64,000 nt of DNA, taken from Cryptomeria japonica. Lineage: Eukaryota; Streptophyta; Pinopsida; Cupressales; Cupressaceae. The notes under the pieces were generated by a model. That model was not told where the DNA came from. It was given only the letters and a program-made list of their open reading frames with translations, and made no database searches. The DNA is taken from NCBI RefSeq assembly GCF_030272615.1, contig NC_081408.1, positions 304,517,450-304,581,449 of the forward strand, written 5' to 3'. Positions 20,579 through 31,000 of this stretch are shown piece after piece. Each line of letters starts with the position of its first letter. Position 1 is the stretch's first letter. Position numbers and translations under genes: made by a program.

Positions 20579-22911
20579 CTAATCGCTAGGTGGTGGAGGA
20601 GGTGGAGCCTACTGACCTAGATCCTGCCTAGGTGCCTGAGCTCCCTTCGATCAAGCCATTTACTCTGAATATGGTACAACCTGCTATGCTACTAGAACTG
20701 CTATGCTGTAAGCCGCAACATAATAGGCTACCCGACTCGTCTGATGAAGAACCTCCTATCGCAAAGAGTCTCACTCTGCTCTCGTCTCTGCCAACTGACA
20801 GTCTCACTTTGCCAGCTGAGTCTATGACACTGTTAGTTGTGACTGTAACCTCGCTAGGCATGCTCTCATCGACCACACTGTGTTGGCTCCCGCATCCCTC
20901 CCAGGCTCTCTGCCTCCATCTCCTCCTGCATCTCCTCCTCCATCTCTTCCTCTAGCTCCCCTTGCTCCTCTCTCCTTTGCCTGGCCTATCTCGGCGCTGC
21001 TCTCTCCTCCTCTCCTCCACCCTTTGACACTCTCACTCTGCCAAGTCTCACTCCAACAGTCCCTAGGGATCTACCCTCTCCTCTTTGTTGCCTACCACTA
21101 GCTGGTATGCTGCTGCTGCTAGCACTAGGATCACCACCTGCTTGCCTTGGAACCTTGGCTCTCTGTCCCTGCCTCTATCAATGTCCTTGTCCCTGCATAG
21201 GGGCATCATCCTCTACCTCCTCTATGCAAGGTACCTACTCAGCCAGATCCATAAATCTTAGGAATGGATGCTGCTGGAACCAATCCCTATACTAGGGCAA
21301 TACCCCCGCATCTGCAACATCATCCATATAGCCCCATCTGAGACACTGTAATCCAGTCAGCTCCTGCATGCTGAAGGCATAAGATAATCTCGGTGCCCAT
21401 CCCCAGCTCTCCTTATCTGCATAATGCATGTATGCAGTGAACTCCTGTGAGATCCCTTGAGGTCTACCATACTGCCTCATCACTCAGGAAATAATGAATC
21501 GCTCAACTACAGTTTGTGATCTACCGATGAGTGGGTGAGTCATGAAAAAATCCCTACGAACAGCCCTCCAATTGTCCCATGACTCTAGACCCCTGTACGG
21601 TTTCCATATCATGACTATCAAGTCGTCCAACTACCATTTCCAAAAATATGTCTTGCCCAGATGGGGCTGAGTAACATATCCTGAATATATGTATACAATG
21701 GGTTGACCAGGATCCCTATCGTCATTTACAATCGGCCTGCAAACTGGGAGGTGCTCCCAGGCCCATACTTGTAAAATGAAAACTCCTGTAGCCATACTCT
21801 TCCCCTCCCTATATACAATCTCATGCATCTCGTGATACATGTGTACCAATATACAAGAACCCTAGCCTAATCTCTGAGGAGTCTCAATAAGCCTCTCCAA
21901 CATCCTACCCGTCCACACAAAAATCCTTGTTGTCCCTTGTCCAACATTAGAAAATAGTCAATAAAACCTGCCAAGATGTAAGCAAGTGGAAATTCCTCAT
22001 TTTACTTGCCCATCATCATGTCCCAACTGATAGAACGTGTCAGAATATCAGGATCCCTGAAAAATATGTCTAACAACTAGTAACCTAGGAAGCTGCGCTG
22101 CATCATAATCAACCTTACCCCTAGTAAAAGGGATACAAAGAATCCTATAAACATCCTCGGGAGTGATGGTCATCTCCCCAACTGGCAAGTGGAACATGTT
22201 ATGCTCTGAGTGGAATCTCTCAACTAATGCGATCAACATACCATGATTCACACGGATATTAGGTAAATCAAGAAGGTGGGCCAATCTGCAGAAATCAATA
22301 TATGCCCGATCAATATCTGACAATCGATGCACTAAGGTCATCGTCGGTGGATATACACATCTAAAAAACACATGAGGCAATAAAACTTGTAAAAATCAAA
22401 CAACAAAGCATCATAAAACATCTCAAGTAAGCATATAAGAGAAGTAAAAAATCATGCAAATTGAACTACGTAAATTACACAATCAAAATTTCAAGTTTGC
22501 ACCTTCAAAAAAGTTCACTGTTTTCCAAATGACAAAACATCACAGGGGTAGAAACTTGTACGAGTTAGAAATAGGCCTATAACAACAAAAGACTCCCATA
22601 TGACACAAGACTAGCCCTAGGATGACAAAAGGGGCTCTTTTGAATGTTATCGTATGACATAAGGGTAGGCCTAGTACAACAAAACTGGTCACTTTAAATG
22701 ATAAAACAAACTTAATCAGTTTGTCATATGAGACAGGATCCTGTCTCGCACGACAAAATGAAAACGCCCAACTTAAACATGCAAAAAATTGAAAAATTCA
22801 ACAAAAAAATTCAAAATTGAAATGCATAACAGGCTTAAGATAGATCACTTACCGCTGGCTCATAGTTCCAAGATCGATTATGTCATCTCTGGCACTCGAA
22901 TCGATGCACAT
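20579..22911 (-). pseudogene. antisense plant mobile domain (PMD) protein gene with one intron
   Basis: On the minus strand exon 1 (22911-22853) encodes MCIDSSARDDIIDLGTMSQ and joins through an intron to exon 2 (from 22360). Exon 2 begins CVYPPTMTLVHRLSDIDRAY, followed by LAHLLDLPNIRVNHGMLIAL, MFHLPVGEMTITPEDVYRIL and CIPFTRGKVDY. This matches the plant mobile domain (aminotransferase-like PMD). Further on come SCILVHMYHEMHEIVYREGK, LQVWAWEHLPVCRPIV and YVTQPHLGKTYFW. A Gly/Arg/Asp-rich stretch (about 20900-21050) and a Gln-rich probable coiled coil precede a PPPPPPSD end at 20579. Two frame shifts (about 22075 and 21920) and several CAG/CAA-to-stop changes inactivate it. PMD ORFs antisense to pol are known in plant gypsy elements. 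The function is unproven, perhaps related to silencing or host-gene capture. Confidence 0.8.
22361..22852 (-). other. predicted spliceosomal intron of the antisense PMD gene
   Basis: The donor on the minus strand is CAGCG|GTAAGTGATC (22853/22852), and the acceptor is TGTTTTTTAG|ATGTG (22361/22360). Joining the exons makes an Arg codon across the junction and keeps the exon 1 frame open from its ATG into the PMD frame. The intron (492 bases) is AT-rich and contains TATGACA-type repeats. Confidence 0.65.
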
Positions 22912-23988
22912 GAGTGGGAACCACCATTTTTCTTCACATAAGGCTTTTCGAATTTTCAAACTTGGAGGGTTAAAATGAATTGAAAATGACACCTTTACCC
23001 CATATATAGTCAAAACCCTAATTTTTCAACTTGCTCCGATGGACACGAAAATTATACCCTTGGCTAAATTGCCTGTCCTAATTCCATTTTAGGGATCGAA
23101 ATCAAAATTCAAGATCATTCTACTAGCCAATTTCCAAAATTTGGACCACTTAGCGCTTTCATCAACTGCTCATTCTCTTCTTTAATTTGCGCTCAATTTC
23201 TCGTTAATCAATGCTAAATCTCAATTTTATTCTACAAATCAACTTTGTGCTCAATTTCTCGCTAAATTTTCAAATATTCCTCTGAATTATTTGTGCTCAA
23301 ATGTCATATCATTGCTAAAACAATTGCCTATAATCATGTACCCTCGCTATCTTTCGATTTCGCTCCCAAGGGGGCATACTCATGACCTTATGACCTAACA
23401 TCTTCAAATGTTGAGAAAATTTTTAAATCTCCAAGCAGCTAAGCTTCATCAAATCAATCTCTAGGGGCATATTAGTTTCATCACTTCATATCAAACTGAT
23501 ATTTGTCTTTGTCCGAATCAATCTCTTAACGTTAATCAGTTCCATCGCTTTTCATCAAGCTGATTATTCATTTAAAATCAATCGAGGGTTTAAAGAGTTT
23601 CTTTGATCACACACTCAATCTCAGTAAGTGTTAAGTTTCATCACATCGAATCAAGCTGGTCAGTTTATCTTTGCTCATCGTATCTTGATCAATCAAGTTC
23701 AAGATTGATTTTATCTTTGCTCACTATGTCTAGTTCAATCAAGTTCTAGATTAGTAAGATCCGCTTCTTGATCAATCAAGTTCAAGTTCGGTATCTTTGC
23801 TCTCTATCGTTCCTAGTTCAATCAAGTTCAAGATTGGTTTTGCTTTAATCAACTCTGTTTAGTTTCATCACTTCAAAACAAGCTAAATACCTCGCTCTTC
23901 ATCTGGTTCATGATCGATCAAGTTCAGAACTGGTATCTCCTAGACATCAACTATTCTTTGAACCAACACGCTGCTCGCACATTAATTC
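22912..23988. other. non-coding stretch between the antisense gene start and the polypurine tract
   Basis: Should hold the promoter of the antisense gene. It contains several imperfect repeats of 'atcaagttcaagattggtt' and 'agtttcatcac' (23440-23940), one roughly every 60-100 bases. No frame of interest. Confidence 0.5.
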
Positions 23989-24001
23989 AAAGAGGGGAAA
24001 A
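23989..24001 (+). other. polypurine tract of the Tat-like gypsy element
   Basis: AAAGAGGGGAAAA directly abuts the TG start of the second LTR at 24002, as expected for the plus-strand primer. Confidence 0.85.
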
Positions 24002-25009
24002 TGTAATACCCTAAAAATGGTCATCTAAACCATGAGCCCCTAATCTCGACAACGTCACCAAGGTCCTAACCAAAGGCAATTAAATAAATATTGAGCACAC
24101 AATTAATTTCTAAAATCACTAATGTCACATGGAAAATTAATCAACCAATATTAATTAAATATTTATTTAATTAATTAAATCATTCCAAGTAAATCATTTT
24201 TAAACAATTATCCTATTTATTTTATTGAATATCCTAGCATATTTGATTAAATAAATCAATTTGCCATTAAATCATCAAAAAAAGAATTAATTGACAAAAA
24301 AAGAATTAAAAATTGAGAAAAGAAATCAATTGGAGATAATCTTGAAAAGCAAATTACAAATTGATAAATAATCTCAAAGAAAGCAATTAAAACAATTAAA
24401 TATTAAAATTGAATGAAATGGAGAATAAATCAGGTTTTATCCGATTTTATCATAATTTTAGTTCAATTTCCTTTAAAACTGAGAAAAACATCCAATCACA
24501 TCAATTCACCTGGATTGTGCTTCCTCTTGGAAAATCTTGACCTCTCATCATCATTTGATCTCAACCTTTGGTTTCTTTTTGAATTTTTTATAAATTTAGG
24601 CTCTCATCTCTCATTCAAAAATCTTGGAGAATATATTGTTATTATGTTGTTTTTGCTCTAGGTTCATTGAGAATTTGCATTGAGATATTGCATATTAGTT
24701 ATTTCATATTGCTTAAATCATTTAGCTTAAATATTCATATATTGCTTAAATCATGTTAGATTAATCTTGCATATCTAGCTTAAATCCATGCTCATATAGA
24801 TTTAAAAATCCTTCATTTAGGTGTTGTCTAGTCACTGGATAACTTAGCAATCTGAGAGCAATCTAAACTTGCATCTACTAGAAGGAAATGGGTCACTTTG
24901 TAATGGTTTATTATTCATTGATTATTGATTTACTAACCATGCATTTAATGACTTAATTGAAGTGTTGTGTATTCTAGATACAGATACAGGTCCACTTTTC
25001 ACACACACA
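24002..25009 (+). repeat. second LTR of the Tat-like gypsy element
   Basis: Uninterrupted 1008-base LTR, TGTAATACCC to ...CACACACA, homologous to 4515-4694 plus 6575-7412. It contains one copy of the sequence into which the PLE inserted in the first LTR (ttaattaattaaatc around 24168-24181). Confidence 0.88.
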
Positions 25010-25613
25010 TTTTTGGCACCCACCGTGGGGCAGAAGACTACTTTTTCGGCCTCAAAATCATTTTAAATTTTTTTTGCAAGTTTCATCCGTACAATCTCTG
25101 TGAAATATCATATGAGTAGTATTACGGTATTGTACGACATTCTGTCAAAGCCTCTAATTTGTCGTATGAATCAGAAAATGGTGTCGTACAAAATTCTGTT
25201 CTTAATATCTGAGTTTGTCTTCTGTCATTTTATGCTCAGTTCTAACTTGTATGATAAAAGCCTTTTGTCATTTTACTCTTTGATAATTGTCGTATGATGC
25301 TGTATTCTGTTGGGTTAAAGAAAATATCTCTTTTTTTAGATTTTCTGTCCAATTTTGATTACGCTAACGCTAATCCTGAGTCATCTTCTGTCTGCCTGAT
25401 GTTTTCACCGCCTAACCAGTTTCTTGTAGGATGCTTGTCAAAGAATTTATCGATGAAACATACGCTTGTCAAAGAATAAAAACATGACTACTGATATGTT
25501 GTTTTTGTAGGTTGCCTAAAGAGAATCAACTAAACATCGTGTATTCTTTAAATTTATTTTTAGGCACCTAATTTGCTATATGGTTAAAGAACAAATCTGT
25601 ATTTCATGTTTTA
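25010..25613 (+). repeat. PBS and partial leader after the second LTR
   Basis: Repeats 7413-8030 (TGGCACCCACCGTGGGGC, then the same leader with its TCGTACGA-like motifs). It stops abruptly at ...gttttaaga, where copia LTR sequence begins. The LTR at 24002 was therefore once also the 5' LTR of another element copy. Confidence 0.85.
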
Positions 25614-27028
25614 AGAGCACCAACCCAAGGAGCACCAACCCCTGCATCAAGCACCAACTCGGTGTAATATAATGCAATACAATTTTAATGCAATGATAGC
25701 ACCTAGTTGCAAATGAGTTTTGCAACAGTTGATCAATGGATGTCTATCGATAATCAACTTCTTTTGTTTCACCAGTTCTTCTTCTGTCGGTTATCATATT
25801 GCTCTTTTTAATCTCTTACCGATTGCTCTTTGACTCTCTTCTCTTTCTCAAAACCTTACCCTACACGGTATCACTCTTGGATGCCTTCCTAACCTTTCAA
25901 TACCTATCGATATGTTTGACTATTAAGACTATAACAGTTCACAAGTTACTCTGTCCCTACCAGTTAGACCCTCTCACCGGTTCAACCTGCTAACACACAC
26001 TGTAACTCTCAAAGATTTAACTCTAAGATAGATAGTATTTCTTCTTTCTCAGGCTCTCTTTTCTCTCACACCTCGCATCTAGCATCAAATTATTTCAACC
26101 TCGAGTTGACATATTTATTTGTGAGGGTTCTTGCGAAAGGAAACACTCAAATGGTGTCATGTTAGGTTTTACCTTCACCAACTCAATCCATATTAGATCT
26201 AATCTGATCTGCTTTTGTGGAATGGTTATCTGCATCACACCAAACAACACCACCATCTCCTTGCTTTTCAATGTGCATTTTCTATTTCTGGATGTCTATG
26301 ACATGCTTTTCTACATTGCTCTGTCAATCACCATTAATGGATCGACTATTTCCTTCGACAAATGGGTACAAAGATCATATCATTTTGCAAGGTTAGTTCA
26401 ATCACCTTGCCACCTTGTCTTCCTTGAGCTCCAACATTCTACCATCCTCCCATGATTTGCGAGTTCTTTATTAATGTCGATTTGCTTGTTGACTACTACA
26501 TTGATGAATACTTCATCGACCTCTGCATGCTCACCACCTGGTTTCCACCTGTCATCCTTGTCGACATCTACCTATGCTCAGTTTGCTATGTTGGTTTGGC
26601 ATGATCTTCAGTCTGCTATGTCGATTTGACATCCTTCACTGACCAAGACTAACTACTAGTTTAACTCACCTTATCGGTATAACCTAACTTCAACGGCGGA
26701 CCTTCATACCTACTGACCTCTTCTTTGTTGATGGATCAACTTGGCCTTCCATCAAGCATGCTGGTCCATCTACTAAGTCCATTTACCATTAGCATTAAAT
26801 TTTTTTATGTATACTGGTTCACATCCTTCTATTCTTCTTCGCTTTCTTTCTTTGCCTTATTGGTGGTCCTGCTTGATTGGTAGATGATGCATTTCATTTG
26901 TACTGGTAACATACCTTTATGTCTGCTTACACACATATGGATTGACACCATCATGTCTTACTTCACCCATACCGGTCACCATTACTTACTCACCGATGAC
27001 CATGCCATACTAGTTGACATCAATGACA
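25614..27028 (-). repeat. truncated copia LTR, copy A
   Basis: Starts inside the LTR with the motif gcaccaacccaaggagcacc, also seen at 31290-31340 in the right LTR. It ends with ttgacatcaatgacaac, the usual LTR edge of these families. Its last 600 bases match the last 600 of copy B, but its middle differs from B. The plus-strand ORFs here are chance. Confidence 0.6.
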
Positions 27029-28477
27029 ACCCCTGCACCGAGCTCCAACTCAGTGATCATTGCAATCACTTTACCCTGCCTTATCGGTTGACTCCTACTC
27101 TTCCTTCTATATTTCTCTCTATCTCTCTACTCACCTTCACCTGCTTTTGCTGACACACCAATTCTACCTCTACCTATTGGTTGAACAGTCAAATCATATA
27201 CTTGTTGCTAGTTACTCTAATCGCCAATTTATCCTTTCTCTGCTCCCTACCTACTTGATAATTTCTCCCGCACACACATATAGTTGCTTCACTCTGCATT
27301 GCCTTCTAGTTAGCTTTAACACCACCAGTTCCCACCTCTACAACTCCCTTTGTAGGTTACTAGTTTCTCTGATCTTCCCAGTTAAGCCACTGCTAAACCC
27401 TCTCATCAGTTTTACCTCTCTTACTGGCTCTCTGCTTTAGATGCCAAGTTCCTTGACTCTTCTCAATCTCATCTATTCTCTACTTTTCTTAGGATCACTC
27501 TTCTCTACCAACCAACATCACCCATTCAATCTTTGATCAACATAAATATATCAAAGCTTTCCCACCAACACGTGACTTTGATCTTTTGGTGCGCTAGGGT
27601 TTGCTCACTGACCAATTTGGCATACCAAATCCAAACAAATCTCTTCTCTGATATTGTGGACCTGGAATAAATCATCCACCGCTACCAATCTTGCAACTTC
27701 CAATACATATTTGCTTTGTTTAGAAAATACGATAGACTGATCAATGACCCACTTCTATCCATCACATTAAATGATCTTGTGGTTATCTTTTCCAGGTTGA
27801 TAAGTTGATCAGATCTCCTGCTTTGATAAACTCACCAGGGGGCATTCTTTGATTTGCCTTGAGCTGCAACATTCTTCCATCATCCCATGATTTGCAGGTT
27901 CTTCATTAATATCGACCTACTTGTTGACTACTACATCGATGAATACTTCACTGACCTTTGCATGCTTGCCACCTAGTTTCTACTTGTCATCCTTGTTGAC
28001 ATCCACCTATGCTTGATTTTCTATGTCGGTTTGGCATCATCTTTAGTCTGCTATGTTTATTTTACATCCTTCACCAACCAAGACTAACTACTGATTTAAC
28101 TCACCTTACCGTTATAGCCTAACTACATTGGTGGACCTTTATACCTGCTGACCTCTTCTCTATTGGTGGGTCAACTTGGCCTTCCATCAAGCATGCTGGT
28201 CCATCTACTAAGTCCATTTACCGGTAGCATTAAAATTCTCTGTGTATATCGGTTCACATCTTTCTATTCTTCTTTTCTTTCTTGCTTTGGCTTGCCAGTG
28301 GTCCTGCTTGACCGGTAGATGATGCATTTTATATGTATCGGTAACATACCTTTCTATCTGCTTACACACATATGGATTGACATTATCATGTCTTACTTCA
28401 CCCATACCGGTCACCATTACTTACTCACTGGTGACCATGCCATACCAGTTGACATCAATGCCAACCTAATGCCAACA
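27029..28477 (-). repeat. 3' LTR of minus-strand copia element 1, copy B (left-truncated)
   Basis: Begins at ccctgcaccgagctccaactc, corresponding to about 31345 in the right LTR, and ends ccaaca at 28477 (minus-strand TGTTGG start). The first half is close to 31430-32290. The second half is close to copy A rather than to the right LTR, so these LTRs are mosaic. Confidence 0.7.
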
Positions 28478-28491
28478 ATCTCCCCCTTTGG
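28478..28491 (-). other. polypurine tract of copia element 1
   Basis: Minus-strand CCAAAGGGGGAGAT immediately before the LTR start TGTTGG, the typical copia 3' signature. Confidence 0.85.
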
Positions 28492-28741
28492 CATTAATGT
28501 CAACTCACTGCAAGTTTTCACAGTGGTAGATTTATCCCCCTTTGACACAATAACAAAGGGTTAGGGTACTTCATTCTCCCCCTTCGATTCATACTTATCT
28601 CCCCCTTAGTCAAATATTCTCTTAGTGATTACAACTGGTACTAAGACATACAACCCTGAACTTTCCCTATGATAAACATGTGGCTCAAGAGATATAGATA
28701 CTACTATGAACTCCCCCTGAACCATATATCTCCTTACAAAC

Positions 28742-29402
28742 TTAAGTGCATGAGGCAGGTGACACAACTCCCAACTTGTGTCTTAAGTACTCAAAAGTTC
28801 TTATCGGTAAAGGTTTGGTGAAGATGCCTGCCACTTGTTCTCCTGTAGGGACATATTCCATCTTTACTTCCCGTCCTTCAACATTCTCTCTGAGAAAATG
28901 ATACTTGATGGCTATATGCTTTATCCTTGAATGCATCATCAAGTTCTTTGATATGTTGATGGCACTTGAATTATCACACCTGATGGGAATAGGATTAGAG
29001 ATGTCTGCCTGTATGTCCTTGAGGGTTTGCTTCATCCAAAGAACCTGAGAGAAACATGTAGCAACAACAATGTATTCTACTTCAACAGTTGATAGGGATT
29101 CTGAATCCTACTTCTTGCTATGCTATGAGACCAACTGGTGACCTAGGAAGAATGCACCACTTGTGCTCTTTTGGTCATCAATGCAACCTACCCAATTAGC
29201 ATCAGTATATACTTCCAAGATGAAGTCCCCTTGTTTAGGGTACCATAATCCATAATTGAGTGTCCCTTGCAGGTACCTAAAAGTTTTTCTTACTGCATTC
29301 ATATGTGACTGCTTAGGTGCTGCTTGAAATCTAGCCACCATACACACTGCCTACACTATATCCAGTCTAGAAGCATTAAGATAAAATAAGTTGCCTATCA
29401 TG
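28742..29402 (-). pseudogene. copia element 1 RNase H and RT C-terminal tail
   Basis: From right to left: MIGNLFYLNASRLDIV (29340-29402), VARFQAAPKQSHMNAVRKTF, LEVYTDANWVGCIDDQKSTS (RNase H first Asp), then IPIRCDNSSAINISKN, RIKHIAIKYHFLRENV and GIFTKPLPIRTFEYLRHKLG, ending at 28742. This is the C-terminal end of a copia polyprotein. Small frame breaks lie near 29040-29120. Confidence 0.85.
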
Positions 29403-29405
29403 GAT

Positions 29406-30330
29406 CTACACAATGTCTGATCCGCCATCACTCTTATTACCTAAAATATTCTCTTCTAGGTGGTTTCTCTGCACATATCGATTAAAAACTTTATTGGATG
29501 CTTCTTCTGGTTCATTGTCTGACTGAGATTTTTCACCTTCATCACCAGAATCATCATACTGTTTCACTTGTGCTTGTCTTCCTTTATGCATATCCTCATC
29601 AACCCTTACATGCACACTCTCAATGACTCTTCTTAGTCTTTTGTTGTAGCATTTATAGGGCTTACTGTTAGTTGAGTGACCAAGGAATATCCCTTCATCA
29701 CTCCTGGAATCAAAACAACCTAAACCATCCATATCCCTCTTCATAAAACACTTTCTTCCAAATAACTTGAAGTACTTGACTGATGGTTTCCGATCATACC
29801 ACAATTCATAAGGTGTCATTCCATTCTTAGTTGAACCCGATTTAAGGTATATGCAGCAACATGAACCACTTCCTTCCAATACATGTCCAACAAACTTGCC
29901 TCATTTAACATGGTTTTGGCCATCTCCTTGACTATCTCATTCTTCCTTTCTACCACACCATTTTGTTGTGGTATCCTAGGGGTTGAGTATTGCCTTCTGA
30001 TTCCATGTCTTTCATAGTAATCTTCAAACTCATTTGATGTGAATTCTCCACCTCGGTCTGATCTTAGGCATTTCAACATGCACCCACTTTCCTTCTCTAC
30101 CATCTTCTGAAAGATCTTGAATCTCTCAAATACTTGTGATTTATCTTGTAGGAAAGTGACCCATGTCATTCTTGAATAATCATCAATGAAGAGCATCAAA
30201 TATCTTTCATCGACAAGAGCTCTTGTCCTAGTTGGACCACATAGTTATCTGTATGCACCAGTTCAAGTGGTCTTGAAGTGTTGTGTTATTTTGTCTTGAA
30301 TCTCACCGTAGTTTTCTTTCCTTTCACACA
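29406..30330 (-). pseudogene. copia element 1 integrase and linker, joined across an RT deletion
   Basis: Integrase signatures on the minus strand: CVKGK plus RPLELVHTD (first Asp, about 30240-30320), MLFIDDYSRMTWVTFLQ, CLRSDRGGEFTSNEF (second Asp), PQQNGVVERKNE (catalytic Glu), then GMTPYELWYDRKPSVKYFKL and an acidic linker ending GGSDIV at 29406. The next bases already encode the post-RT part, so the whole RT palm is deleted. A frame shift lies near 29816-29880. Integrase would insert the element DNA; this copy cannot. Confidence 0.85.
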
Positions 30331-31000
30331 TTCATCAGAAAAAGTGCTTACCAATTTGATGATGGGTGGTATATTTCTCAAACAACCCCTTTTGCTTACT
30401 ACAATTAGATTATCAAAATTTATGTGGCCTAATCTTTTGTGCCACAACCAGTTTTCATCCACTTATCCTAACATGCATTAGGATTAAAAATATTCTTTTA
30501 GATTGTATACATTACCATCTATCCTCTTACCTTCAGGTACAACCTGACCAATACTCTCCTTCTTTATCTGGCAGGTGGTAGAATCAAATGTGAATTTATA
30601 ACCTTTGTCACACATTTGACTCACACTCAACAAATCTCCTAAAGCTTAAAGAAGATGCAGGACCAATCTCCCTCTTAGGCATTGATGTCAACACATGTAG
30701 TATCTGGTATACTATAGATTCTTTCTCCCCCTTTGACAATAGTGGCAAAGGGCACTAACATCCTATAAACTACATGCATTATGTCTCCCTCTTCCTACTG
30801 GTTGATTCTCCATTTTTTACCACTATTCTTTGCATCATCTCAAATAGTAGCACTTGAGATGGAGGGTTCAGACACCAATTGACACCAATCTTATATACCA
30901 GTCTGGTACCAATTTGCAGAAACACCCAATTATTGAAAGATGTGTCAGTGAATACTACTTACCTATCGGCCAGTCTGCATCTTCTCCATTTGATACCAAT
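30331..31000 (-). other. copia element 1 leader and remnants of GAG-pre-integrase, with PBS
   Basis: Minus-strand fragments such as KFTFDSTTCQIKKESIGQVV (about 30540-30600) are GAG-pre-integrase. Gag and protease are missing. The tRNA-Met-type primer site (minus TTGGTATCAAATGG, 30987-31000) sits next to the LTR. Confidence 0.65.

Larger units (their letters stand above)
4515..25613 (+). mobile_element. giant Ty3/gypsy LTR retrotransposon, Tat/Ogre-like, with second LTR and partial second leader
   Basis: The two LTRs (4515-7412 including a 1.9-kb insertion, and 24002-25009) share start TGTAATACCC and end in a CACACA stretch. Inside lie a PBS-like site, a 2-kb leader, gag, protease, G-patch, RT, RNase H, a second RNase H, integrase, a 6.6-kb 3' region and a polypurine tract. 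Order PR-RT-RH-INT defines Ty3/gypsy. The duplicated (archaeal-type) RNase H and the long antisense-ORF 3' region are hallmarks of the Tat lineage, which includes Ogre. After removing the PLE the unit from LTR to LTR is about 18.6 kb. Bases 25010-25613 repeat the PBS and leader after the second LTR, so this is LTR-internal-LTR-leader, the remains of a tandem. All coding parts are broken. Confidence 0.85.

Noticed and set aside
20632-21295. Plus-strand Pro/Ser/Leu-rich ORFs
   Set aside because: They are shadows of the C-terminal part of the antisense PMD gene, which has the recognisable domain on the other strand.
26159-28564. Plus-strand ORFs rich in Leu, Ser and Thr
   Set aside because: They lie within copia LTRs, recur in other LTR copies with disruptions, and have no domain.
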